8,447 nt of DNA from assembly GCA_046758465.1 (NCBI GenBank), contig JBHIAG010000088.1:1-8447 (forward strand). Reading direction: 5' to 3'. The notes under the pieces were generated by a model. It was not told the DNA's origin, ran no database searches, and saw only the letters and a program-made list of their open reading frames with translations. Made by a program: the position numbers and the translations under genes. The DNA comes from JBHIAG01 sp046758465 (lineage in GTDB: Bacteria; Acidobacteriota; Terriglobia; Acidiferrales; 2-02-FULL-67-57). Positions 1-6,191 of this stretch are shown in pieces. Numbering within the stretch: position 1 is the stretch's first letter; the number at the start of each line of letters is the position of its first letter.

Positions 1-1
1 T

Positions 2-544
2 GAGATGACGCAGGACTATCGCATCATCTTGCCGCTGATGTTTGCTTGTGTGGTAAGCGACCTAGTGGCGTGGACGCTGCAGCCTGATAGCATTTACACA
101 AGGAAACTCACCCGGCGCGGCGTCCAGGTCGTTCAGGACATGGAGGTGGACGTGCTGGCCCGCGTGCGCGTCGGGGAGGTGATGGATCAGGAAGTGGAAA
201 CGGTGGCAGAGACGGACTCCATCCGCGAAGCCTATGACAAGACTCTGGCCAGCGGGCGCAAGGCACTGCCGGTGGTGAACGAGCACAGGGAGCTCACTGG
301 GATCATTACCCATTTTGACCTTAGCCGGGCCTTTCAAAGCCACGAAGTTGACCGGCCCGTGAGTGAGTTTGCCTCACGGCAACTCGTCACCGCCTATCCC
401 GACCAAACCTTGTACGAAGTAATGCATGAGTTCTCCCAGGTCAGGCAATTGCCCGTGGTGGACCGGCGCAACCACAAGCATCTGCTGGGAATGCTGAACC
501 GGGCGGATTTACTGAAGATACATGGGCGGCAAATAGCATCGTAG
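2..544 (+). CDS. ClC-family chloride channel/antiporter, C-terminal part with tandem CBS domains (5' partial)
   Basis: The reading frame is open at the window edge, so the true start lies upstream; the ATG at 5 is internal (it is the Met of EMTQDYRIILPLM). That stretch, followed by a hydrophobic run and then SIYTRKLTRRG, is the typical end of the last membrane helix of bacterial ClC proteins carrying CBS domains. Two CBS domains follow in the cytoplasmic tail: the first covers about residues 54-109 of the visible part (VGEVMDQEVETV to GIITHFDLSRAF), the second about 116-172 (PVSEFASRQLVTAYP to GMLNRADLLKIH). ClC proteins move chloride or exchange chloride for protons across the inner membrane; CBS pairs usually bind adenine nucleotides and gate transport. 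The ion-selectivity motifs lie outside the window, so channel versus antiporter cannot be decided. No U-rich hairpin terminator follows the stop. Confidence 0.9.
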   Translation, partial: EMTQDYRIILPLMFACVVSDLVAWTLQPDSIYTRKLTRRGVQVVQDMEVDVLARVRVGEVMDQEVETVAETDSIREAYDKTLASGRKALPVVNEHRELTGIITHFDLSRAFQSHEVDRPVSEFASRQLVTAYPDQTLYEVMHEFSQVRQLPVVDRRNHKHLLGMLNRADLLKIHGRQIAS

Positions 545-595
545 GTCGGCCGGGAGCAACATGGGATGTTTCGGGGGCCCACCGCATCCAAATCA

Positions 596-624
596 TTGAG
601 TTTTCTGGGAGGCGTGCGTATACT
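596..624 (+). promoter_or_regulatory. Probable sigma70-type promoter of the 673-3173 operon
   Basis: A -35 box TTGAGT (596-601, 4/6 match to TTGACA) and a -10 box TATACT (619-624, 5/6 match to TATAAT) are separated by exactly 17 nt. Transcription would start near 631, giving a leader of about 42 nt before the ATG at 673. The site lies in the gap after the chloride channel gene and before the small basic ORF, so it plausibly drives the mini-protein, S41-like and VWFA genes together. This is inferred from consensus match only. Confidence 0.6.
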
Positions 625-642
625 GGCACTTCGCCCGATGAG

Positions 643-666
643 GTTTCGCCTCCTCCGGAGCGAAGC
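643..666 (+). promoter_or_regulatory. Leader hairpin covering the Shine-Dalgarno sequence
   Basis: Bases 643-653 and 657-666 form a 10-bp stem with one bulged C (649), one G-U pair (644/665) and a 3-nt loop (654-656). The 3' arm contains GGAG (657-660), the only good Shine-Dalgarno match ahead of the ATG at 673, which is 12 nt downstream. If the transcript starts near 631 the hairpin would lie in the leader and could mask the ribosome site. No U-run follows, so it does not look like a terminator. Confidence 0.4.
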
Positions 667-672
667 TGAGCA

Positions 673-813
673 ATGAGCAAACTCCGGTTCGTGAATCAGA
701 AGCTGGGCAAGCGCATCAGCCGCGTGCGCGCGCTGGGGCGGCGGCAACTGCAAGCTATGCAGCCGCCCGCCGGCTCGGCAGGGCGGCGTCGGCGCCGCGA
801 GGGTGCCCGATGA
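673..813 (+). CDS. Small basic protein of unknown function, translationally coupled to the S41-like gene
   Basis: This is a 46-codon ORF starting MSKLRFVNQKLGKRISRVRA and ending in the Arg-rich stretch GRRRRREGAR. It matches no family that I recognise. It is strongly basic (many Arg/Lys, only one acidic residue), with no membrane segment or signal peptide; the first half could form an amphipathic helix. Evidence that it is a gene: it begins about 42 nt after a good predicted promoter, it fills most of the gap between that promoter and the next gene, and its TGA stop overlaps the next ATG as ATGA (810-813), the classic coupled stop/start. Evidence against: it is short, Arg-rich frames arise by chance in GC-rich DNA, and its GGAG ribosome site is 12 nt away and inside a hairpin. 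It could be a leader peptide whose translation opens the downstream start, or a nucleic-acid- or membrane-surface-binding mini-protein. Confidence 0.4.
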   Translation: MSKLRFVNQKLGKRISRVRALGRRQLQAMQPPAGSAGRRRRREGAR

Positions 814-2021
814 GCGCGCGCGTGCGGTCAGGGCTGCTCGGGCTGTCGCTGCTGGTCGCGCTCTACGTCATCATCGGCGGGCTGCTGGGGCAGACGGCGG
901 GCGAAGGTGCCTACCGGCAGCTCGGTGTTTTCAGCGAAGTGCTCGCCCACATCAAGAGCGATTACGTCGAAGAGCCGAACATCACCAGCGTCACGCGGGG
1001 CGCTCTGTACGGCCTGCTCGAGGCTCTTGACCCCTACTCCAGCTACCTCAGCGCGCGCGAGTTTGAGGCCTACCAACGCCGCAACACCGCTCATACCGCC
1101 GACGTGGGCCTGGTGCTTTCGAAGCGGTTCGGGATGATCAGCGTGGTGGCTGCCTTGCCTGGCAGTCCCGGCGAGCACGCCGGCCTGCGCGTCGGCGACC
1201 TCCTGGAATCGATCGCCGGGTTTTCGACGCGCGAAATGTCAGTCGAGCAGGCCAAGCTCCTGCTGGCGGGGGCGCCGGGCAGCATCGTAAAGGTTGCGGT
1301 GGTGCGGCGACGGGCGCGTGAGCCCACAGAGCTTGAGCTGGTGCGCGCGGTCGGGAAGGGCGCGCCGGTAACGAGTCGCAGACTAGAGTCCGGCATTGGC
1401 TATGTGCGCGTGGTGACGTTCAGCGCCGGCAGCGCGGCCGCGGTGCGCAGCCACCTCGAACGGCTCCAGCAGCGTGGCGTCGGCAGGCTGGTGCTCGACC
1501 TGCGTGGTTGCGCCACCGGCGAGGCCCGCGAGGCCGTGACCACCGCGCAACTCCTGCTGCAAAAGGGCTTGATCGCCTACCTCGAAGGCCAGCAGTTCTC
1601 CCGCCAACAATTCACGGCCGATCCCCGCGACACGGTTTGGCGCGGGCCGCTGGTGCTGCTCATGGACGGCTCGACCGCCGGCCCGGCCGAGCTTGTGGCC
1701 GCTGCCGTGAGCGAGCAGCGGCGGGGCGAGTTGGTGGGCGCGAAGAGCTACGGGGTGGGGTCGGTGCAGAAGGTGATTCCCCTGGACGATGGTTCGGCCC
1801 TCATTCTTACCGTGGCCAAGTACTACACCGCCTCTGGTAAAGCCATCCAAGGAACCGGCATCAAGCCCACGATTGCCGTCGAACCCCCGGTGGAGCTGGA
1901 GGCAGAAGAGGAGTTTGTGCCGCCGGTGCGCCCGGCGCTGGAAAACGATCCGGTGGTGCTGAAGGCGCTGGAGGTCCTGCGCGCCAAAGTGGTTTCCTTC
2001 GCTGTGCGTCCCGCTGCCTGA
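810..2021 (+). CDS. S41/CtpA-like PDZ protein lacking the catalytic Ser and Lys (probable pseudoprotease)
   Basis: The 403-residue protein has an N-terminal membrane segment (about residues 8-27), a short helical region, a PDZ domain (about 95-168, including SPGEHAGLRVGDLLESI) and an S41 tail-specific protease core (about 195-355). Active family members use a Ser/Lys dyad, with Ser in a xTASASE-type motif and Lys 25 residues later in a YGKG-type motif, plus Gln four residues after Lys. Here the aligned segment is DGSTAGPAELVAAA and then SYGVGSVQ: Ser is Gly291, Lys is Val316 and Gln320 is kept. The 25-residue spacing is preserved, so the alignment is firm. The usual DLRxNPGG loop is also altered (DLRGCATGE). 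It is therefore probably an inner-membrane-anchored, periplasmic peptide-binding or scaffold protein. Start: ATG 810 with GAGGG at 799-803, overlapping the preceding stop. Confidence 0.85.
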   Translation: MSARVRSGLLGLSLLVALYVIIGGLLGQTAGEGAYRQLGVFSEVLAHIKSDYVEEPNITSVTRGALYGLLEALDPYSSYLSAREFEAYQRRNTAHTADVGLVLSKRFGMISVVAALPGSPGEHAGLRVGDLLESIAGFSTREMSVEQAKLLLAGAPGSIVKVAVVRRRAREPTELELVRAVGKGAPVTSRRLESGIGYVRVVTFSAGSAAAVRSHLERLQQRGVGRLVLDLRGCATGEAREAVTTAQLLLQKGLIAYLEGQQFSRQQFTADPRDTVWRGPLVLLMDGSTAGPAELVAAAVSEQRRGELVGAKSYGVGSVQKVIPLDDGSALILTVAKYYTASGKAIQGTGIKPTIAVEPPVELEAEEEFVPPVRPALENDPVVLKALEVLRAKVVSFAVRPAA

Positions 2022-2030
2022 GGCACCCCG

Positions 2031-2040
2031 AGGAGAGGAG
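2031..2040 (+). promoter_or_regulatory. Purine-rich Shine-Dalgarno sequence before the VWFA gene
   Basis: AGGAGAGGAG is the only strong ribosome-binding match ahead of the VWFA gene, 10 nt after the S41-like stop. It sits 17 nt before a TTG (2058) and 35 nt before the ATG (2076), both further than usual. It leaves the start choice open; the TTG start would add only six residues (MGILST) before the signal peptide. Confidence 0.45.
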
Positions 2041-2075
2041 GCGACCGCGGCTTTGCCTTGGGCATCCTAAGCACT

Positions 2076-3173
2076 ATGCGAGCCTGGAGTGGCATCCTTA
2101 CGCTGGTGGCCGTGCTGGTCGCCGGCGTGCCGCCGCCCGCCTGGGGGCAGCAGCCGGCGCGGGCGCCGGGAGAAGAATTCCGCATCCGGGTCAAAGTCGA
2201 ACTGGTCACCACACCGGTGACCGTGTTTGACCGCAGGGGCGAGTTCGTCTACGGGCTCATGCGCGAGGACTTCGAGGTCTGGGACAACAATATCCCCCAG
2301 CGCATCAGCCAGTTTGAGTTTTCCAGCCCACCGATCTCGCTCGCCCTGCTCGTGAACACCTCCAGCCGCATCAAGCCCCTGCTGGCGCGGGTGCGTGCCA
2401 CCGGCATCCTCTTCCACAGCTACATCCTGGGGGAGACGGGCGAGGCCGCGGTCATTACGTTTGACGATGAAGTGCGCGTCCGCCAGCGCTTCACCGACGA
2501 GCCCGAAAAGATTGAACAGGCGATCAAGGCCATCCAGGCGGGCGGCGACAGAAGCCGCCTGGCCGATGCCCTCGCTTCTGGCATCCGGTTGCTGCTGCGC
2601 CGGCCTCCCGAGCGGCGCAAAGTCATCATCATTATTAGCGAGCCGCGCGACGCCGGCAGCGAGACCTCGCTCGGCGAAATGCTGCGCGTCGCCCAACTGG
2701 CGGACATCAGCATTTACACCTTGGCGCTGTCTTATACCCAGGCGCTGTTGAAGGCCAAGCGGGAAGACCGCCCGCTGCCTGCTTCACCCTTCCCCCCCGG
2801 CGTTTTTCCTGGGCCCCCGCTGCCGGGCACGGCGCAGACGCCCACCAGCGAGCAGCAAAATGTGGCCCGCGCTGACTTGCTTACGGTCATCCGGCAGTTG
2901 GTGGCGGCGGTGCACACGCGCGTGCCGTTCGAGGAGAACGTCCTGGAAGTGCTCGCCGCGGCCACCGGTGGGGCGTACGACAGCCCCCTGAGCGATGCCT
3001 CGCTGCAGGCCGCGATCAACAGCATTGGCCAGGAGCTCCACAATCAATACCTGCTCGCCTATCGTCCCACGAACCTCGACCAGCCGGGCTATCACGAAAT
3101 CCGCGTCCGTGTCCGCCGCCAGCAGATCTGGGTACGCGCCCGCCCCGGCTACTACCTCGGCCCACCGCTGTAA
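2076..3173 (+). CDS. Exported VWFA-domain protein of the Acidobacterial type, degenerate MIDAS
   Basis: The protein begins with a signal peptide (MRAWSGILTLVAVLVAG, cleavage likely after AWG near residue 24). It then has the layout of the 'VWFA-related Acidobacterial domain' family: a short beta segment (VELVTTPVTVFDRRGEFVYGL, then REDFEVWDNN), a von Willebrand A fold (about residues 85-225), and a conserved tail including YLLAYRPTNLDQPGYHEIRV and ARPGYYL. VWA domains bind ligands through a metal site (DxSxS plus a later Thr and Asp). Here DxSxS reads NTSSR (Asn94 replaces Asp, Arg98 replaces the last Ser) and the Thr loop reads GGDRSRLADAL, so metal binding is doubtful. An insert rich in Pro (about 232-258) lies in the second half. 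Likely secreted or periplasmic; partner unknown. ATG 2076 is chosen because it gives a compact signal peptide; TTG 2058 is the alternative. Confidence 0.85.
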   Translation: MRAWSGILTLVAVLVAGVPPPAWGQQPARAPGEEFRIRVKVELVTTPVTVFDRRGEFVYGLMREDFEVWDNNIPQRISQFEFSSPPISLALLVNTSSRIKPLLARVRATGILFHSYILGETGEAAVITFDDEVRVRQRFTDEPEKIEQAIKAIQAGGDRSRLADALASGIRLLLRRPPERRKVIIIISEPRDAGSETSLGEMLRVAQLADISIYTLALSYTQALLKAKREDRPLPASPFPPGVFPGPPLPGTAQTPTSEQQNVARADLLTVIRQLVAAVHTRVPFEENVLEVLAAATGGAYDSPLSDASLQAAINSIGQELHNQYLLAYRPTNLDQPGYHEIRVRVRRQQIWVRARPGYYLGPPL

Positions 3174-3178
3174 GAGCG

Positions 3179-3274
3179 GAAAACAGAAACCAGAAAAGAG
3201 AAACGGGGAAGGCTGGCGTCGGGCCAACAGCGTCTCTGCTCTCTGTTTTCTAGTTTCTAATTTCTATTTTCTGT
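3179..3274. repeat. Complementary heptad repeats at a convergent gene junction
   Basis: The left arm holds three 7-nt units of form AGAAANN (3185-3205) and the right arm four exact 7-nt-spaced units of form TTTCTNN (3247-3274). AGAAA and TTTCT are reverse complements, so the arms can pair in 5-bp blocks separated by 2-nt mismatches. A continuous 9-bp inverted repeat, GAAAACAGA (3179-3187) with TCTGTTTTC (3242-3250), overlaps them. The VWFA gene (+) and the amidohydrolase gene (-) converge here, and each strand would present a U-rich arm or an A-rich arm in its transcript. It may act as a bidirectional terminator, but there is no compact GC stem. Confidence 0.55.
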
Positions 3275-3276
3275 AC

Positions 3277-4728
3277 TTAGGTCTGGTCGAGGCGCAGGAG
3301 GGTGCGGTAGAGGGCTTCGGCGCCGCAGGCGATGTGTTCCGGCTGGCTGTACTCTTGCGGCGCGTGGCTGATGCCGTCGCGGCTGGGGACGAAAATCATT
3401 CCGATGGGGCACAGGCGCGCGACGGCTTGGGCGTCGTGGCCCGCGCCGGAAGCCATGGTCAGGGTGGCCGCGCGCATCTCCAGCGCGGCTTGCTGGATGT
3501 GCCAGCGGATTTCGGCGCTGGTGAGCGCGGGCGCGTCGCGCGCAACTTCTTTGATGCTGATCGTGACCTTCTCCTGTGCGGCGAGGGTTTGGGCGCGCTG
3601 GCGGATGGCGTCGGCCAACTCTTCGATCTTTTCCATGGAGAGGTCGCGCAACTCGATGGGCAATACCACGCGTCCGGGGATGACATTGGGCGCGCCGGGC
3701 GCGACCTGGACGTCGCCCACCGTCCCGACCTGCCGCCCGGGCACGCTGCGCACAATCTCGCGCACCGCCAGGATGAGCTTGGCAGCGGCGGTGAGGGCGT
3801 CCCGGCGCTGATCCATGGGGGTGGTACCCGCGTGGTTGGCAAAGCCTTCGATGGTACAGTCGTAGCGGTTGATGCCGACAATCCCCTCGACGATCCCCAG
3901 GGGCAGCCGACGCTGCCAGAGGATACCGCCCTGCTCGATGTGGAGTTCGAGGTAGGCCTTGTAGGTGGCGGGCGGCGGCATCATGGTGGGGATACGCTCC
4001 GGGTTGCCGCCCGCGCGCCGCACCCACTCCGCCAGTTTCACGCCGGCTTCGTCCACTTCATCGAGTTCGCCCGGGAAGAGCAAGCCGGCCAGAGCGCGGC
4101 TCCCGAAGAGGCCCTTGCCATAGTGCACGCCCTCCTCGTTTGAGAAGATGATCATCTCGAAGGGATGCTCGGTGGCAAGGCCCTGGTCGTTGAGTGTGCG
4201 CATCACTTCCAGGGCGGCGCAGGAGCCGACGCAGCCATCGAAGTGGCCGCCGTTGGGGACGCTGTCAATGTGGGAGCCGAAGAGCAGCGGGGGCTTGGTG
4301 GCATCGGTGCCTTCGCGGCGACCGCGCAGGTTGGCGGCTGCATCAACGCTGACCTCCAGCCCCGCCCCCTGCATCTGCTCCAGAAACCACTGCCGCCCCG
4401 CCAGGTCTTCCAGGGAGAAGCCGACGCGGTTGGAGCCACCGGCCGGGGTGCGGCCGATCTGGCTGAGTTCCGCCAGCGTTTGATTCAGGCGCGCGCCCTG
4501 GATGAGCGTGGCGCGGCAGAGAATGGGCGGCGGTTCGGGCTCCTGGGGCCAGAGAGCCGCCGGGGCCAGGTAGGCGCCGGCCAGCCCGGTGGCCAGCGAG
4601 CGGGTGAATTGGCGTCGCGAAAGCAAACCAGCTCTCGATTTTTCTCTCAATTTTGGGATTCTCGCATGCCTGAGAGAATTGACACGGACAGCTTGCCGGA
4701 CGGAGAGCAAACTGTCAAGCACATGCAA
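3277..4728 (-). CDS. Tat-exported M20 amidohydrolase (N-carbamoyl-L-amino acid hydrolase / allantoate amidohydrolase type)
   Basis: The product belongs to the Zn-dependent hydantoinase/carbamoylase group of M20 enzymes, which cleave N-carbamoyl amino acids, ureidopropionate or allantoate, releasing ammonia and CO2. Metal ligands of the family are all visible: His153 (GSHIDSVPNGG), Asp164 (HFDG), the Glu pair 198-199 (SNEEG), His263 (ELHIEQGG) and His455 (ISHAP). The dimerisation-domain motif ANHAGTTPMDQR (about 297-308) and the N-terminal GSNRVGFSLEDLAGRQW are also typical. The substrate cannot be fixed from sequence. Residues 37-60 (SRRQFTR plus a hydrophobic run) form a Tat signal, so the folded metalloenzyme is probably exported, whereas most relatives are cytoplasmic. 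From ATG 4728 the n-region is 36 residues, long for a Tat signal; in-frame TTG codons at 4650 and 4626 would give shorter, more typical ones. No hydantoinase or transporter gene is adjacent. Confidence 0.88.
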   Translation of the reverse strand: MHVLDSLLSVRQAVRVNSLRHARIPKLREKSRAGLLSRRQFTRSLATGLAGAYLAPAALWPQEPEPPPILCRATLIQGARLNQTLAELSQIGRTPAGGSNRVGFSLEDLAGRQWFLEQMQGAGLEVSVDAAANLRGRREGTDATKPPLLFGSHIDSVPNGGHFDGCVGSCAALEVMRTLNDQGLATEHPFEMIIFSNEEGVHYGKGLFGSRALAGLLFPGELDEVDEAGVKLAEWVRRAGGNPERIPTMMPPPATYKAYLELHIEQGGILWQRRLPLGIVEGIVGINRYDCTIEGFANHAGTTPMDQRRDALTAAAKLILAVREIVRSVPGRQVGTVGDVQVAPGAPNVIPGRVVLPIELRDLSMEKIEELADAIRQRAQTLAAQEKVTISIKEVARDAPALTSAEIRWHIQQAALEMRAATLTMASGAGHDAQAVARLCPIGMIFVPSRDGISHAPQEYSQPEHIACGAEALYRTLLRLDQT

Positions 4729-5017
4729 ACCCCACCTCTTGGCCCCCGCCTCCCCTCACTGTCCGGCTCAGTGGCCCCAGCCACTGGGAGCAAGAACAGG
4801 CCCTAAGGTCAGTCAAGGCGGCGGGTGTGTTTAGAAGTAGTTATTTTTTCAATGAATTGCGGGGAGCGACGGCCGCTGCGGTGGCGGAAATGCTTTTGAA
4901 AATGTGACTATCGGCCTATTGCGGCTGCCAGCCGCCCTTTGGTACGCTGGGTTGGGAGTATCCCTCGCTGACAACCTTATCTTGTTGTCTCAGGGACAAG
5001 GGTCAGGAGGGGGGCCG
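4729..5017. other. Divergent intergenic region between amidohydrolase and PilZ genes
   Basis: This 289-nt stretch must hold the promoters of two divergent genes, but I see no convincing -35/-10 pair in either direction. It contains a 6-bp perfect hairpin CAGTGG/CCACTG (4769-4786), an AT-rich patch (about 4831-4858), and a GCGGCT/AGCCGC hairpin (4921-4935). A GTG-initiated frame (4904) runs into the PilZ gene, but its first 38 residues look non-coding and the ribosome site at 5005 points to the later ATG. Confidence 0.4.
5005..5010 (+). promoter_or_regulatory. Consensus ribosome-binding site that fixes the PilZ gene start
   Basis: AGGAGG, a full anti-Shine-Dalgarno match, lies 7 nt before ATG 5018. 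It favours that start over the upstream in-frame GTG at 4904, and the next codons give the RxxxR motif expected at the very start of a PilZ domain. Confidence 0.8.
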
Positions 5018-6067
5018 ATGAAGTCGGGCCGACAGCAGCCGCGGGCACCTATCCTCACGCAGGTCGAGGTGACAGCACCCAACCTGGCTAGCCTCGGTCG
5101 GGCGCATAACCTCAGCGTGGGCGGCATCCTGATCGATACCCCCGAAACCCTGCCCCAGGGCGTCGGTGTCGTGGTGCACTTTTTTGTTCCTCCCGACATG
5201 CAGCCGATGGAAGTTGCCGGGCGGGTGGTGCGGTCGCAGGCAGGCAAATCGATGGCCATCGCCTTTCTCGGCCTCCCCGAGAGCTACAAGCAACGTATTC
5301 TTGCCTACATCCAGGGGGCAGAGAAAGGAGAGGTGCCGAGGGAGCCTTCCGAGTACGCCGCGGCCGTGGGGCACCGGCGGCGCAGCGCGCGCATTCCCCG
5401 CCGTATTGCGGTGGTTCTGACCTGGCAGGATGAAGCGGGCAAGGCACACCAGGAAGCGGCCGAAACCAGCCAGCTCAGCCGCTACGGCGCGCTGCTCACC
5501 TCCTACGGCTACGCCCAGCTCGAGCCCGGCCAAGTGCTGCGCCTGCGTGTCCCCGAGCGCGGAGATGCGGCCGGCTCGCGCGTCGTCTATACCGCCGCCG
5601 CCCCCCTGCCTGGCCGCACCGAACTTGCCATCGAAATTATCGGCGCAGAGAATTTCTGGGGCGTTTCCTTCCCAGCGGATAGCGTTACCTTGTTGCCCAC
5701 GCGGCGCCGCAGTGCCCGCCTGCAGCAAACCCTTCCGGTTGACCTCAGTTGGGAAACCTCGGAGGGCGTGTGGCACCGGGAGGCCACCGAAACGTGTACC
5801 CTCAGCCAGTACGGCGTCAGACTCACCGCCAGCGACATACTGGAAGCGGGTCGCTTGCTCCAGGTGCGTCAGCCCGACACGGGCCGGCTGGCTACCGCGC
5901 GCATCGTCTGGCGCGCCGTCAGCGACACTGCGGGGCGGGTGCAGATGGGCCTGGAATTTCTGGGCAGCCAGGACTTCTGGGGGATCGTTTTCCCGGCCGA
6001 CCGCGACTACGTCAAGCCGGGGGCCAGGTTCACTCAGGGCCCCGCTCCTGCCAAGGCCGACTCCTAG
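5018..6067 (+). CDS. Triple PilZ-domain protein (probable c-di-GMP effector)
   Basis: The 349-residue protein consists of three PilZ-like domains in tandem and no other recognisable domain, signal peptide or membrane segment, so it is probably cytoplasmic. PilZ domains bind cyclic di-GMP through RxxxR and [D/N]xSxxG motifs. Domain 1 (about 1-100) has both: RQQPR at 5-9 and NLSVGG at 31-36. Domain 2 (about 118-222) has RRSAR at 121-125 but QLSRYG (152-157) in place of the second motif. Domain 3 (about 228-330) has RRSAR at 230-234 and TLSQYG (261-266). Domains 2 and 3 share RRRSAR, a LSxYG loop and FWGVSFPAD/FWGIVFPAD, showing an internal duplication. Domain 1 is the best nucleotide binder; 2 and 3 may bind weakly or serve as protein-interaction modules. 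It stands alone in its transcription unit, so the output is unknown. Confidence 0.88.
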   Translation: MKSGRQQPRAPILTQVEVTAPNLASLGRAHNLSVGGILIDTPETLPQGVGVVVHFFVPPDMQPMEVAGRVVRSQAGKSMAIAFLGLPESYKQRILAYIQGAEKGEVPREPSEYAAAVGHRRRSARIPRRIAVVLTWQDEAGKAHQEAAETSQLSRYGALLTSYGYAQLEPGQVLRLRVPERGDAAGSRVVYTAAAPLPGRTELAIEIIGAENFWGVSFPADSVTLLPTRRRSARLQQTLPVDLSWETSEGVWHREATETCTLSQYGVRLTASDILEAGRLLQVRQPDTGRLATARIVWRAVSDTAGRVQMGLEFLGSQDFWGIVFPADRDYVKPGARFTQGPAPAKADS

Positions 6068-6092
6068 TCAGACTTTCGGCCGAGAGCCCCGC

Positions 6093-6109
6093 CGGGGGCC
6101 GCGCCCCCG
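6093..6109 (+). terminator. GC-rich hairpin after the PilZ gene, terminator-like
   Basis: A perfect 7-bp stem, CGGGGGC (6093-6099) with GCCCCCG (6103-6109), closes a 3-nt loop 25 nt after the PilZ stop codon. It would be very stable in RNA. No proper U-run follows (only a short TTTGTT some 17 nt later), so intrinsic termination is plausible but not shown. Confidence 0.4.
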
Positions 6110-6191
6110 ATGCCCGCGCGCCCGGCTTTGTTCCGGAGTGGTGTGCTAGTTTGCGGGAAAGGTTGCGCGGTGTGCAGACTGGCCAGCGAAA

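Noticed and set aside
95..150. Start of the first gene at the ATG at position 5 or a later Met
   Set aside because: Residues on both sides of that Met match the conserved ClC sequence and the frame is open upstream, so the gene is truncated by the window.
2995..4143. A 382-codon + strand frame crossing the convergent junction
   Set aside because: It overlaps the end of the VWFA gene and runs antisense to the amidohydrolase, whose metal ligands are all intact. No recognisable domain.
4679..4718. Opposed TTGACA hexamers at 4679-4684 (+) and 4713-4718 (-), as a divergent promoter pair
   Set aside because: Neither has a -10-like hexamer at 16-18 nt; the sequences at those positions are GC-rich, and the site lies within the predicted 5' coding end of the amidohydrolase.
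4769..4786. CAGTGG/CCACTG palindrome as an operator or terminator
   Set aside because: A 6-bp stem in GC-rich DNA is expected by chance; no U-run and no promoter next to it.
4904..5017. GTG-initiated N-terminal extension of the PilZ protein (38 residues)
   Set aside because: No ribosome site ahead of the GTG, while AGGAGG lies 7 nt before ATG 5018, where the PilZ motifs begin.
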